Shown: positions 35,566-47,600 of the stretch, one piece after another | Position numbering within the stretch: the stretch's first letter is position 1 | How the letters are laid out: every line of letters starts with the position of its first letter | Origin: Imbricaverruca yamaguchii | Lineage: Eukaryota > Arthropoda > Thecostraca > Neoverrucidae | Reading direction: 5' to 3' | Assembly (NCBI GenBank): GCA_034440575.1 | Contig: JAOTOL010001642.1 | Coordinates: forward strand, 1,736,001 to 1,800,000 | Length of the DNA stretch: 64,000 nucleotides | Notes under the pieces: generated by a model | What the model was told of the DNA's origin: nothing | Seen by the model: the letters and a program-made list of their open reading frames with translations, nothing else | The model's database searches: none | Program-made: the position numbers and the translations under genes

Positions 35566-37140
35566 TTACTTAGCTTTGTTCCTCTAAATTTACCATTTTA
35601 CCATTATCTGTATCAGCTATTTTTCATCTAATGGTATCAAGTAGCATCACAGCCACACAACACTTTCGCGTTCCATGTTCGGTCGTAAACTATAGGTCTT
35701 TTTCATATCATGCGTAGCACCACAAAACATGGGATAATATTTTTTTCCGATCATCTTTTGAACAAAGACGAAGCCTCTGGTACCAAAGCAACGCTGAAGG
35801 AGTATATCAAAATGTATTTTGTGGATCAACATCAAGGATTTGATGTGATCTAATAGATGAATAAATAGTCAGTAAATGTTGATCTGTTCTTGCCTTTGTC
35901 TTTGTGGCTTTGTGCTTCCTCGTTTCTTCTCTTCCTGTTTTGAATGTGTGTGTGTCTCTGCCGATTTTGTGCTCAATGTATCTGCCGACATAATTTATAA
36001 TGCATTGTTCTATGATAGTTAATCAGCCCCACTAATACCGTAATATAGGCAGGTCCGGGACACTGGCTGATGCTACTAGCTCGGCTGTCTGTCGCGGAAT
36101 GCACCATTTTCTAATTGATCCTCCTTGCAAAAATATAGTACAAAAAGAGGGTGAGCGACGATGTAATCCAGTATAATTTGCATCCCACTGTAAATAACCA
36201 AAACAACAGCGCAGTGAGGTCACATGGGTAAAGAACTGCACTCCTGCATACCTATTAATGGGCGGGGTGCATACAAAATATTACCCATAGCCACAGCTTG
36301 TTGCGGATACGTCATTTTCGACCTTTGCATCTCATTGAGTTCATATGCCTGCCCAGGACAGTTGGGCACCTTCCCCATACTGGCTGTTAGTGCGGACCTG
36401 ACGGCAGCCAGATATATGCAATGCATATATGCATATTATGCATGCATGCGCCACGCTGAGGATGATCCGACCAGTGCCATAGACGGTGTGTACGAACACA
36501 GACGCCATCCATCTGCAGATTTGCCGTTCGGACGGTTCGCCTGCGCTGAGAACACGACCTCATCCTCGGCCACAGAACAGATGCTTTTGTAGGAAAAGCT
36601 GTTCATGTCACTTACGAAGTTCAAATTGAATGAACGCGCATGCAGGTCTAAAATGATACGTTGCATGATGGGAACAAATGGACCAGGCCTGTCTGCAAGA
36701 ACAGCAAGAACTGGGACATCAATATTTTGGGTGCTCTTGTACATGCATGAAAAGCAAGGAAGTAAAAGCGAACTCGTCGCTAATGGTGGCATTGGAGAGG
36801 AATGAGGCGAACTTGAGTATTTAACACATTCTCATTTTCTGCACTTCACTTGTGGTCTTCGCTGGGAAATATCGCACCTGACCGTTATCTCCCCTCCCCA
36901 TCCCACTCCACGACCCGACCTCCAGCCCCAATCACTATCCGTCCGTGATGTGCTCGATAAGGAGGGGGAGGGACTTTGATCATCTGGTTGAGAGAAAAGA
37001 ATCGTTGTGGGCAGTTGGGTGTTTGCCTTTGTCCCTATCTTTGGAGATGATGCGCCCCGAAGCCAAACTAAGCATTCAGTCTGCCTTTGGGTGCCTTTGT
37101 ACGTTGATATCTGCATGTTCTGATCGCATGTTCTGCATGC
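35566..37140. other. Unique sequence, nothing recognised
   Basis: Short open frames without motifs. GCATGC/ATGCAT-rich words start at 36420. Confidence 0.5.
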
Positions 37141-37148
37141 TATTCATG

Positions 37149-37242
37149 CATCATCGCATGCATGCGATGATGTATGCATGCGTGGTGATAGCAGGCAAGT
37201 CCGTTATCTCCCAGGCGCACCACATCATGCATGCATGATGTG
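37149..37242. repeat. Two perfect palindromes of 24 and 22 bp
   Basis: 37149-37172 (centre gcatgc) and 37221-37242 (centre tgca) each equal their own reverse complement, with no spacer. They are 48 bp apart in a region rich in ATGCAT. A shorter inverted pair (ggcctatat/atataggcc) sits at 37499-37525. Confidence 0.9.
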
Positions 37243-38155
37243 CGTCTTGTGACGACAGCATTTTGTGGAGCCGCGGGACTATATAGCATAGTGAATCCCT
37301 CTTTTTGATGAGCCAATTTCTCCGGAATGATTCCAGCCGTAGAAGGATCAAGTGAAATTTGATGAAAATAGGTAGAAGGGTCGCGTTGCCACTACCTGCC
37401 TGCTGTAGCAGACCTCCAATGCTAATTATTCGACGTTGTTGCGATATTCGACCATGCCTTTGCACTCTTCTGTCTATAGACAGAAGTACTGCCCTGTAGG
37501 CCTATATCACTTTGGTATATAGGCCAACGCGAACGAGATAATGCATCCCTGCAGACAGTATGGCATCCCCGCGGCAGATTGTTCGGGATATAGATCCGCC
37601 ACCCATGACATCTACGAGCAGCTCAAATCGAGGTGAAACGACCTGGAGGTGTGAAATATTCTTGATTGGTATTAGAGCCGCGTTTTTACGACACACAGAG
37701 GAAGACCGCATCAATCACAACGGAAAATGTGAACTTAGGGAGGCCGCAACCATTTGAAAAAGTTCGTTCTCCACAGTCAACATCATATTAGCGTGTATTG
37801 TTGATGTTAATTCTGGTATTTAAGACGACGCTAATTAGAAGAACGGTTGGAGATGTCTCACTAAACCCCTTCACGCCAAAAGCTTCTCATCATGATCATT
37901 TTGCACATTTCTAACTCAAATATTCAGATGGGCAGCACGATCATAATCTGAGACGGTGTCATCCATTGCACCACCTACCCAAGTGTTCAGATGAGCGACT
38001 GGTAGACCAGGACCAAGGATCCTCTGAAAATTAGCCGCTTATGCTATTTTAGGCGAGGTTGCCTTGATGAGATGGCCTTACGGTGTCACAAAAACACGCG
38101 CCACGCTCTCGGATTACATGCGAGCTAATATGCGTGATGTAGCAGGTGTCGCGAG

Positions 38156-39045
38156 CTAAATCTCGCTGCAGAAAGACTTAAACGAACTTGTGAAGTGGTC
38201 CGAAAAATGGCAAATGACATTTAAGTTCGATAAGTGCAAAATCATGCATGTAGCTAAGCAACATATGAAGACTCCATACTTGATTGGTGGCCACAAGACA
38301 AGTACTATCAGTGACTCAACAATAGAAGGATTTAGGTATTATTCTAAACACAAAATTGGGGGCATCAGAACAACCCAAGGAAGCCAGGAAGAAGGCACTG
38401 AGAATGCTTGGGGCAATACATAGAAATGTATCATGCAGAAGTGAGGACGTCATCTAGAAGCTTTACTGTGCATGTCAGGCCACATTTGGAATACTGCATC
38501 CAAGCTTGGTCTCCTAGCTATGAAAAAGATTGTTGGTTTTTAGAGAGTACAAAAGAGGGTTGCGCAAATGGTTAATGGTATAAGCAACCTGGCATACGAG
38601 GAAAGATTGAAGAAATTGAATATGTCTTCATGTAGATATAGAAAGGTGAGAAGATATCTCATCAAGGTCTTTAAATTTGTCCATGGTCTGGAGAAGGTAT
38701 ATCTTGGGAAAATGTTTGAATTTATCAGAAATCATGCAATTGGAGGTCATCAATTCAAAATTAAAGTTAACTACAGCAGGACAAGATTAAGACAGCCTTT
38801 CTTCACTAACAGGGTAGTAGAACACTGGAACCAGCTGACAGAAACTATTGTCAGTAGCAGCACATTGAACATCTTTAAAAACAGCATAGACAATCATTAT
38901 AAGAATAGAGGGCTTGCTTTTCAGTATTCCAGGAAGGGTTAATAGACGGATTTGGTGGGCAACTGGTTGAGTGTACAGAGTGCAACCAAGAAGGGCCCTT
39001 GTGGCTCATAGCTGCACTAATATTTTATGTCTTTACATATGGATA
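38156..39045 (+). pseudogene. CR1-like LINE, second copy, 5'-truncated
   Basis: Begins within the RT palm-thumb (ISLQKDLNELVKWSEKWQM, MHVAKQHMKTPYLIGG) and runs to the 3' UTR (gtggctcatagctgcactaat), collinear with 22360-22985 plus 24361-24600. It keeps FFTNRVVEHWNQLTETIV unbroken (38803-38856), with an empty TTAA site near 38788. Frame breaks at about 38300-38560. It documents what lies under the insertion in the first copy. Confidence 0.9.
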
Positions 39046-39724
39046 CCCACGCCGTTCATTTTTAGACGGCAGCACCCTCTTAAGGAAGTCCTGTGCATTC
39101 TCGCCACACGATCATCAATACATTATTTTTACTTGGGAAAAAGCATATCGTGAATTATCAGACATCTGATGTTTTTGTTTGTTCGGTGCAATACCAACTA
39201 GCCGTGGTCGCAACCTATGTTCCACTTGGGGAAACATTCGTGAACACTGCTTAGTGTTCAGTGTTCTATATAAGAACCCAATATCCGCGGAAAGCGCTCG
39301 TAATCCGTTTCACTGGGCGGTGAAACAGCTTCATCCACGGGTCACATCATGGCTCCCACAAGAATCGTAGCTGCCTTCTGCAAGGTGTTCGGTTCCGGTT
39401 ATGGCGCGGCCCATGCCCGTCCCACGTGATTCGCACGCCAATCACGGCTCGCGCCGCACCCCGTCGGCGCGTTTCTGCGGACGGCCCGCTCGTTTCGGTG
39501 CCGCGCTGCATCCGTTTCGTTTCGGCGAATCGCTCGTCAGTCTTTACGGCCTGCGCGCCTCGGCGCAACCTCGCTATCGGCGAATGTGGTCCCGGGCATC
39601 CCCAGTCAATAAGATTCCGCCAGCCGCGACGTCGCGCGCGAGTGCAGAGATCCTGGCGGACCGCCGACGAACTAGACAGGGAACTCTGACCCGCCGGATA
39701 CCTGCTGACGTCGCCGGTCAATTG
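39046..39724. other. GC-rich stretch, no gene supported
   Basis: 39380-39720 is GC-rich with a 144-codon frame that reads into the tRNA-like element; Arg/Pro-rich with no domain. Confidence 0.5.
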
Positions 39725-39800
39725 GGGTCCGCGGTAGCTCGGTTGGTAGAGCGTCGGACTCTTGATCGCAAGATTGTGGGTTCGAACCTCAAAACCGGCG
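39725..39800 (+). mobile_element. tRNA-Lys-like sequence (SINE head or pseudo-tRNA)
   Basis: Contains box A ggtagctcggttggtagagc, an anticodon loop ctcttga (CTT, Lys-type) and box B gggttcgaacctc. The anticodon stem has two mismatches and the acceptor ends do not pair, so it is not a working tRNA gene. It lies just past the 3' side of an R2-like fragment read on the other strand. Confidence 0.6.
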
Positions 39801-40129
39801 GAATTTACCGAGTCACTTGCGACCAATTGACGTGAGAGGTTGGAGACGCTATATGACTTAGCGGTGGAATGCGTCGTGAAAGAACCCAAGATTTACCGGT
39901 AACTCTTGGAGTTACAGTCTTCGAGGAGATCGACACGTCCGGAGCGAAATCTGTCCAAATCCAAATCCGCGTCTGCGTCAGCCGACAACCACTGCTCTGA
40001 TACCATGTCCAACTCTCAAGCTTCTCTGTCATTAGGACAAAGGGTAGTTGGGTCCTGGGAAAGGACAAGGAACCCCCAGGGCAGAGCCATCGAGAGTCCC
40101 CCGCTCCCTCCACCCAGGGCCCCGCATGG

Positions 40130-40625
40130 TATGGCGTAACACCCTGCCTATCCGCGGTCGTGACGTACGACCGCGGGATGCTGGTACTGGCGGCGCCCAG
40201 TGACGTGTTCGACGTACACGTCACGGGACCACCTCAGGGTGTCACTCACCATCAGCTGACGCATAAGCTTCGCATAAAAGCTGCTAACGCGCAGCTGTTT
40301 GAGGGCGGCCTCATTCCCCCGGCACCAAGTGCCGAGGGAGCCCACGACGAAGGCGTGGATCGAGGCCGTTTTGCCCTGCTGGCGGAGCTGCTCCACAAGG
40401 GGGGCATACTTCGCCAGCTTCCCGTCGGCAGCGGCACGCAGCGCGGCGGCTCGGTTCTCGAAGGCGATGGTAACATCGACCAACGAGACCTCGTTGCCAC
40501 GCGTCACGACCAGGTCCGGGCGGAGAGCCGAGTCCACGCCCGGCACCCGCCGATTGACACGCAGCTCCGTGCCACCACGCTGCGGCACCGTTGGTCCAGT
40601 CCAATGAGGTATCGGATCAAGTTAG
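40130..40625 (-). pseudogene. R2-type LINE, C-terminal restriction-like endonuclease fragment
   Basis: On the minus strand a frame from about 40620 to 40148 reads RVPGVDSALRPDLVV, then VSLVDVTIAFENR, the PD..D core of the restriction-like endonuclease that nicks the target in R2/R4/NeSL-type LINEs (RPDLVV at 40505-40523; VDVTIAF at 40460-40480). It continues with KLAKYAPLVEQLRQQG, HAFVVGSLGTW and LMVSDTLRWSRDVYVEHVTG. Everything upstream (RT, zinc fingers) is missing, so this is a 5'-truncated copy. The frame itself is intact and GC-rich, which suggests a young insertion. Its 3' UTR probably occupies part of 39840-40147. Confidence 0.82.
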
Positions 40626-40754
40626 GATGTGATGCCAGATAAGCTGAGGTGGCGGTACCTGGCCGACTTCAGACTGGTTGGCATCTGTTTAGTTGACATA
40701 GCAGCAAGCGTCTACATCAAGCTAAACAACAGAAAGCTAAACTGACTAGCAGCA

Positions 40755-40803
40755 AGCTAAACAGACGCTTACTGCTCCAGCGGCAGTAAGCATCTGTTTA
40801 GCT
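40755..40803. repeat. 21-bp inverted repeat (hairpin)
   Basis: agctaaacagacgcttactgc (40755-40775) pairs with 40783-40803 with one mismatch around a 7-base loop. The right arm is the first unit of the 50-bp array. Confidence 0.9.
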
Positions 40804-40975
40804 GACGTGGCGGTGCGTGATTGGCCCCAGAAGCAGTAAGCGTCTGTTCAGTTGACGTGGCGGCGCATGATTGTCTCCAGCGGCAGTAAGTGTTCGTTTA
40901 GCTGACGTGGGAGTGCGTGGTTGACTCGAGCGGCAGTAAGCGTCTATTCAGCTAACGTGGAGGTGCGTGGAGGTA
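40778..40975. repeat. 50-bp tandem array, four copies
   Basis: Units start at 40778, 40828, 40878 and 40928, exactly 50 bp apart: 'cagcggcagtaagcgtctg..' followed by 'ttnagctgacgtggcggtgcgtg'. The second half resembles the 53-bp satellite at 53.0-54.5 kb. Confidence 0.93.
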
Positions 40976-43975
40976 GGCGTTTTACGAGATTAGCGATAGT
41001 ATCAGGGAAGTGCAGTATTTTACACTAAGTAGCACATGTAAGGACAAAAAGCTCCGTCAGAATGTCTTGTCAAAACCGGTGGGCTTTTTGGCCTGTCCTT
41101 GGAATATGTGCTGGTTTTAAATGCGTCTGCCAATTTATTTTATTTTCAAGTCTTGATCAATACACCCTGTAAAAACTTCATGATGACAATCGTCATGCAG
41201 CATGTAGCATTCTACTTTTTAAAATTGTTCACAGTGATATTTAGCCTGGGCCTAATTTCCAACTTTTGGTCCTCCTGTATCCATCGTGGTCAACATTTCG
41301 TTGTCTTGATTTTGTAAAGATGCATAGCAGTACAGAATTTCGAGCGAGCTATTTCAGTATCCGTGGCGGCGCATGCGAGCCGACTCGGAACTGGCGGGCA
41401 GGTGGCGGACGAGGTCTGCTCCTGAGAGCTTTGTCTGACCCGGTTATGGTGGCCGACCACGAGATCAAATGGCCAATCATGCTGCTAGAGTATGTCAGGG
41501 AAGTCAAGTGGCAAATCGCAAAGCAGTCGAGCCACAGCTTCACTGCGCGCTGATTCTGGTATCTCTGAGGTTGCCCTCGTGAGGGCACCTGTGACTTGCA
41601 ATCGAGTTCCGAGCGAGCACACATGCGCGCTTTTCTGGGTTTATCACAACATGGATGGAACTGAATGCAACTGAAGTCAACCCGCTCATGTCAACACATT
41701 TATATCAACATGACTCGTGTCGAGTTACACTTGACTATTGTAACATAAGGATTATCTATCTTACGATACCATGAGGTAAAATTAGATCCGCAGCGGCCGA
41801 CCCAAATGAGCAGGTCACACAATCTCCCAACAAGACATGCTTGAAAACGAGCCCTGGTGACAGGGATGCATGGGTCGTTCGAGGTGAGATCGACCAAGCG
41901 GTGACCAGCTGCAGTGGCACGGCCGAGGGGAGGGGGCGAAGGGGGCAGCCCCTCATGCAGGGTCCGAGGGGCCTCAAGGCGACCGCCTTGAGGTGTCCGC
42001 AATGGCCACTTAAGACGTAGACGCAGGGTTCCCCTGGACCGACGTGAAAGTCCCCTGGACTGACCAAAGGGCCAGAGGCAGACGGATATCACTCGGGCCA
42101 ACACAAAGGTCCTAAGCTGACGGCGGGGCCAAGTCGAAGACAACGTTTGAACCCAAAGCTTTCCAAAATGACCCCTTGGACAACGGAGATGGGCCTCCAG
42201 CTATGGGAAAGATGACTCCTAGCTGGCGTCACGTATTATAATTTTCATCAGTGTTGACAGAAGGCCAAAACAAACCAAGTGCAAATTTCGCACTGTTTAC
42301 AAACTACAACCAATCTTCCTTCTCCCCAATTAATTAGCTCGAGATTCGGATGAAGGAAATTAAACCTTTATAAAAATGTGTTACTAGTTCTCAATTTAAA
42401 GAAAAATGTGGTATGAGAATGGCAGTTCCATCCCGCCCGAGAAGACCATGTTGCGATAAAACAGGTTTATGTAAACATTGTCCGATGTTGACATTGCGTC
42501 GGTTGAGTGCATCCCGGTTGATTTGCAGGCGATGCAATTTTTATCAACATGAGATGTTAACGCATCATCACGAAAGTCTGATATATATTAACAAAACCTT
42601 GACATAAGCTAGATAAAAACGGCACAAACTCCGAGATTTTTGAGTCAGTAAAGTGGCGAGCATTCCAGGTCAGATAAGAAGTGCTTTTGTTGATTTTTCC
42701 TTTCATTCAGCAACAAGATTTGGAAGAAAGAAACACTTGACTCAGCTTTAGCTGAAACGTAAGAACGAGGCTTTTGTCGTTTCATGAACTGTTTAACCCT
42801 CCCGTCTTTCCGGCCAGATCTTCACGCCCCGTCTCGGAGGAGGGTTGATACACCCTCTAATTTCCAAACTAAGTGTCGCGCGAAAACGAAAGAGGTGTCA
42901 TTGGAAAGCGATCGATGAGTAGGGCCAGAAACCACCCCGATAATTTTATCCCCCGGATCTGTATCCACAACTGACTGCATGTTTTTGTCTCTGGGGAGTT
43001 CATCTTGGTGGAGAATCAGAAATTTCAGAATAAAAAAGAAAGGCGAAATCGATGATAAGCCGTACAATTTTTGTCGACCTAAAAATCAAAATGTATTTTT
43101 TTAATAAACTTTCAAAATGTTCAATTTGGATCTATTTTAATTTTCCCTTTTATAATTGGTAGAGCTGACCGCAAAACGTTGTTTGAAGTCAGCTTGCTCT
43201 CATACAAAATTTACTTTAGCCAGAATCTTCGATTTTAACCATGATGGTCAAACATGCAAGACTAATGTCATCAAACACATTTTATATCATCTCTTGTGTT
43301 TTGATTCCTCCCTAAAGATAAGCAAACGCTGAAGGTTGCATTAAAATATCTTTATCCGTTAATACGTAGCGACTGGTTGAACTTTTCTGGAGGTGACCTC
43401 ACGTGATCTTGACTAACTCGTTTATCCCAGAAGAATTGACCTAAACATTTTGACACAACATGCCAAATTGATGTGGGAAAAGGTACGGAAAATGTCGGCG
43501 CGCTATGGCGCACCGTTGTTCCAATATCAGTGGAAAACCTTAGGAGGCGCAAATCAACCCCCAGAGACGGCACGGTGCACGGGGCACGGGGCGGCTGTGG
43601 TGACACCGCTTCAGTACAGAGGATAAAGGAGGGCATTATATTGCTCGGTTCGCGCATTCTGCGAAGCCGTCGTTACCAGTCCCTTTGTGGCATGCTATTC
43701 TGCTGTAGACCGGAAACGACTCTTGATTCAGCTGCTGGCGACTGCTGGCCCCATACGTCTTGCTCGGGTCACCCTGCTTTCCTGCGTCCCGGATAACGTC
43801 GACCAAACGGGCGACGAGATGTGCACTGACATCTCCAGCGAAGAATGCTTTCTAATTTTTTCACAAGTCTTGCTGCTGAACGGTAGTAATCCTTCCACTT
43901 TCAGCTCTCCCCGACATTACCGGGCCAATTGCCAATTGACCCTTCCAGTCAAAGGCTAAATGCGAGCGCGTGAAG
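40976..43975. other. Unique sequence, no gene supported
   Basis: A GC-richer patch at 41840-42080 has overlapping minus-strand frames (103 and 147 codons) without recognisable domains. Confidence 0.5.
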
Positions 43976-44056
43976 CGACTTGAACCCTGTCTTGCCAGGC
44001 CAGGGGAGACCAGTCAGTGCACTCCAGCGCTCTCGCCAACTGAGCTGCCGGGACGG
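43970..44056 (-). mobile_element. Degenerate tRNA-like sequence (minus strand)
   Basis: Reverse complement shows a box A-like ggcagctcagttggcgagagcg and, ~45 bases on, a box B-like agggttcaagtcgc. Spacing is slightly long for a tRNA and the stems do not close, so a SINE head or pseudo-tRNA is likelier than a working gene. Confidence 0.45.
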
Positions 44057-44748
44057 CGAATGGTGCGGCGGTATCCGCGGACTTGACAGTTCGCGGATGC
44101 AACGTGGCGAGGGAAATGGCATAGTGGTAATATGAATAAATGACTAATGATGTGCATCCATCATGCAAAAAGATCTCAGAGGCCCGAAAGGAATGCTACC
44201 CCGGGCCAACACAGTTAATCATCTCAGTCACGTCAGTCAGGGCTGCTATAAGTTGTGCGAGACCACGCAAGACCATTTCTAATTCAGTCAGAGACAAAAG
44301 CATCGAGAAGCTACCCACGCCAATGACTGATCCCATCGACCCACAACCGAACATGTCAGGGCGCCCGGAAGTTGGATTTTCGATCATGCTGCGAGAGCTC
44401 GCGTCCACCAGATCGATCGATGCAGCCAAGTCTGGTCGATCTGCTCCAGGAACGGCGCTGCTGTACTCGAGCTTGTATTCGTGACGTCACGTGTCGGCTT
44501 CGCCACACAAGTTAGTGATGACGTGCTGCACCCGCCGCCGTTGCCAGTCGGTGCCTGCACGATGAAGGGACGCCAACTGGCGGCCTGACCAGTCACGTCC
44601 GGAGAGGCACCGAGGTCGAACAGCAGGCGCAACAGGCAGACTGAAATATGGACGAAAAAACGACGCGTGGTGACGCCATATTGGATCGATTTAACCACCC
44701 TTGTGTGGCCAGCGAGTGGGCTGATGATAAGCCGTGTTTTTGATTCAG

Positions 44749-45030
44749 GATGAGGCTGTCGCCAGACAGCGCCCGCGAGAGAGCAGAAGCAAGAGAGATG
44801 ATGGAAATCTGAGGTTGCTCGTACAATTGGATGATAAGCAATCGTCTTCGGGTGGTCACCAGCCGTCTTCTACAGATGTTGAATTTGATGCATGTGACTC
44901 TGGTGGAGTGTCTAGCGACCAATCAGATGAGTCGTTTGCGGTGGAGCCTGTCGATAAATTATCGCACAGTTTTCCCGATTGCTACTACGGGCAGGACATT
45001 ATGGAATATGGGCATCATTTCAAAACGTGA
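44749..45030 (+). CDS. Candidate exon, Ser/Asp-rich, ends in a stop
   Basis: After an acceptor (gtgtttttgattcag) a frame in phase 0 reads DEAVARQRPRESRSKRDDGN, then an SSGG/DSGG Ser/Asp-rich part, closing with GQDIMEYGHHFKT and TGA. Third positions are only about half G/C. Composition is protein-like, but 93 codons can be open by chance. It could be an alternative terminal exon or a transposon fragment; no homology recognised. Confidence 0.25.
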   Translation, partial: DEAVARQRPRESRSKRDDGNLRLLVQLDDKQSSSGGHQPSSTDVEFDACDSGGVSSDQSDESFAVEPVDKLSHSFPDCYYGQDIMEYGHHFKT

Positions 45031-45350
45031 TATGCGGTGCCGATAAAATAGCTCATGGTGTGATATGGTGTGATGCGTTCCATTTAAGTGTGACAATTGA
45101 GCTCAAGTACAATTCTAAAGTGCATGACTGCAATCACGCTTTCTGCATGCATTTGCCTGGTGACTTGGGATGCGTCGTGTTGCTTTTCAACTCTCTAATT
45201 TGTGACACAGACAATGCTTAGGGAATGAACGTCTGCTCAATGGCTGAATATTTTCTACGAGTCAGTCGACACCTCGTGCAATGCGCTTTGAGTCCACCGA
45301 GTCCACCCACCCAGCCCGCTTCCTTGGCAAGGTGAAAGGTATCAAATGAC

Positions 45351-46307
45351 TTAACACGCACCCTGGAAGGGGGAGGCGAAACCCGCCCAACCTTCCGGTT
45401 TTCCGTGCACACATCCAAATTTTACTGGTCGATGTACTCCATTGTTCGGATACCTGCTTAGGAGTGACCAGCGCGTTGCGTAAAGGAAGAAAAACGAAAA
45501 TCTGCCAATTTTTTTGGAGTTGGAAGCCGTTAAGCTAAAACAATTTCGCAGCTCCAGACCACAAAAATTGGCGCTAATGAGCTTCCCGTATGTTGGCAAA
45601 AGGGAAGTGTTCTTGGCAACACTAGCGACTTGTTCGATGTGTATTGCTATGCTATATAGTTTTATAGTCATGCTACGTCATCGAGGTCAAGTCAGGTCAA
45701 GTTCATGACAGGTTAATGGAACCAAATTTGGTCAACTGGAATGTTGTCATAAATGTAAATGTCTGTCATGCTAATGATGTCACTTTGCATGTTATTCTAC
45801 ACATCCTGAAAACTACTGTTTGTTATTGTGTACCTTAGCGTTTCCATACTTTATTTATGTATTCATATATATACTTCACTCCTTTCTTTGAGAAGCCGAT
45901 TGCGCCGAGTCGCCCGACGGAGCAGTCGAGCGGGCGGCTCGGTTCCGGTAACTGGAGCAGGTAATGACCTGATAAAGTACTGCTATATAGGTGAGGCCAC
46001 ATTCCGGGCTCAGCATCTCATTACATAATTTGTAATGTCCGAAACGTCATTGATGCCCATTTTGGAGCATCTAAGCACAATCATAGCGATCCATAACAAT
46101 GACAAGCCAAGCCACACAAAACCAGAAAATGTTGACATTTTGGACCTCATTTGACCTTGAGGATATTGGCCTAAGGTCATGAAATTTGCACGCAATATAA
46201 ATACCTATCGTACACATACACCCTACGAATTTCGTTGCTCCAGCTTTAATAGGAGCCGATATCTTCGGGGTGGGGGCAAAATCCACCCCTTCCAGTGCGC
46301 GTGTTAA
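45351..46307. mobile_element. TTAA-flanked inverted-repeat element, short form, copy 4
   Basis: Starts TTAACACGCACCCTGGAAGG. The right end is cagtgcgcgtgTTAA: compared with the other copies, the stretch between two 'gcgcgt' words (aattttcagaggccctccagg) is gone, so most of the right inverted repeat has been lost by deletion at a 6-base microhomology. The internal 'caggttaatggaacc' TTAA is intact and the 5' unit is single. Confidence 0.9.
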
Positions 46308-47080
46308 TTCCAGTCTCCCATGATCATAGTGGACCCTGATTTGGTATTCAGCGCCCGAAAGTACAGTAAGGTCATACACAGTGGACGAAAATATTAGCGA
46401 GGCTTGAACATCTGAAGTGCATATCTGAATCGGTCGGGAGACCAAAATAGCCAATTGATCTTCCGCTCAGACTATTCGTCCCTGTGCCTACTTCTACTGG
46501 ACACATATTAGGAAAACTACAAACTTATTCGGCGAAAGTGGCGTAGAGATTACATCTTGCATGAAATCCGTGATACTTCCTGACCTTAATTTGCTTTGCG
46601 TTAGATATCTGTCGCATTAACTTGAAGGTGCTCAGGTGTTCAAGTCTTTGGATCCGTGTGTGGTTGCTGTCGCTGGGTAGCCGAAAGGAATCCAGCAGTT
46701 TGGTCGGCTCACTTGCTCAGCCCTTTGAAATATACTGCAGTTACTGTTTACAAACCTGTGGCATACATTACACAATATCGTGCTTTCATCTTAATATGCC
46801 TCCATTCCAGCTAAAAGGCCCCAATTTCTCCAAGAAGAGAGTTATCTCGGTTGAGGACCCGTGACCGAGTGACTCATGACCGCATAATTATTTAGCCACT
46901 ACATTGTCAGTTGGAGAGGATGCCACATGCTATAACAAATTGGAGATAGTATGACGAAGTTATTCCCATCTTCCTCATTTTCTTTCATAACCTTACTACT
47001 TATCTTACCCTATCTTACCTTATGCTGTACTGGATCGATAAGCATATATAACTTGCAGGCCTCAATTAGCTCATTTTCGG
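46308..47080. other. Unique sequence, nothing recognised
   Basis: No recognisable frames. The stretch just before the LINE remnant (46950-47060) is T/C-rich. Confidence 0.5.
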
Positions 47081-47084
47081 AGGA

Positions 47085-47600
47085 AAAACATCAGTGCAGC
47101 CCTAGTCGGGGATGGTGTGGCGAGCATCACCTCAGTGAGCGTCTGGTCGTGCTTCAAATGGTTTGCACCGCTCGCCAGCACAGCCACGGAAGGAAGAGCG
47201 CCCCAGCCGCTGACAGCTCTCACTGCCGGAATAGTTCTCGTGGGCTTGGACACCGTCCTGGGTTTCACCGACGCCAGTTTCCAAGTATGGCCTCATATGT
47301 CGGCAGACAAACTTGCCACGACTGGAGCTGGTGCAAAACATTTGTCTGGATCGACGTCAATCTCGCGATGAAGGACCTTGTGCCCTGTGACCATGACGCC
47401 TCCTACGGTACAGATGCGACAACTCCAACGTGTGTATGAAGTGTCTCTGCATGTGGTCTGCGCCTGTGCCTTGACCAGCCTAGTCGCACGCCTTTGAACC
47501 CGTTCCGCCAGTTTCCGATTCACCTGATTGAAAGTTCCCCAGATGACGTTCCCGTTCTCGACGTGGGTGAGAATCAAAGCGTATAATAGCAACGGGAATG
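47085..47600 (-). pseudogene. L2/CR1-type LINE RT C-terminus
   Basis: On the minus strand: ENGNVIWGTFNQVNRKLAER, VQRRATRLVK (about 47460-47560), then HKVLHREIDVDPDKCFA. In a shifted frame AVSGWGALPSVAVLASGANH follows, LK next, matching the FS.R.V..WN.LP..V....S.N.FK end of L2/CR1 proteins. At least one frameshift; 5'-truncated. Distinct from the 21 kb family. Confidence 0.8.

Noticed and set aside
39725..39800. Functional tRNA-Lys gene
   Set aside because: Anticodon stem mismatches and non-pairing acceptor ends.
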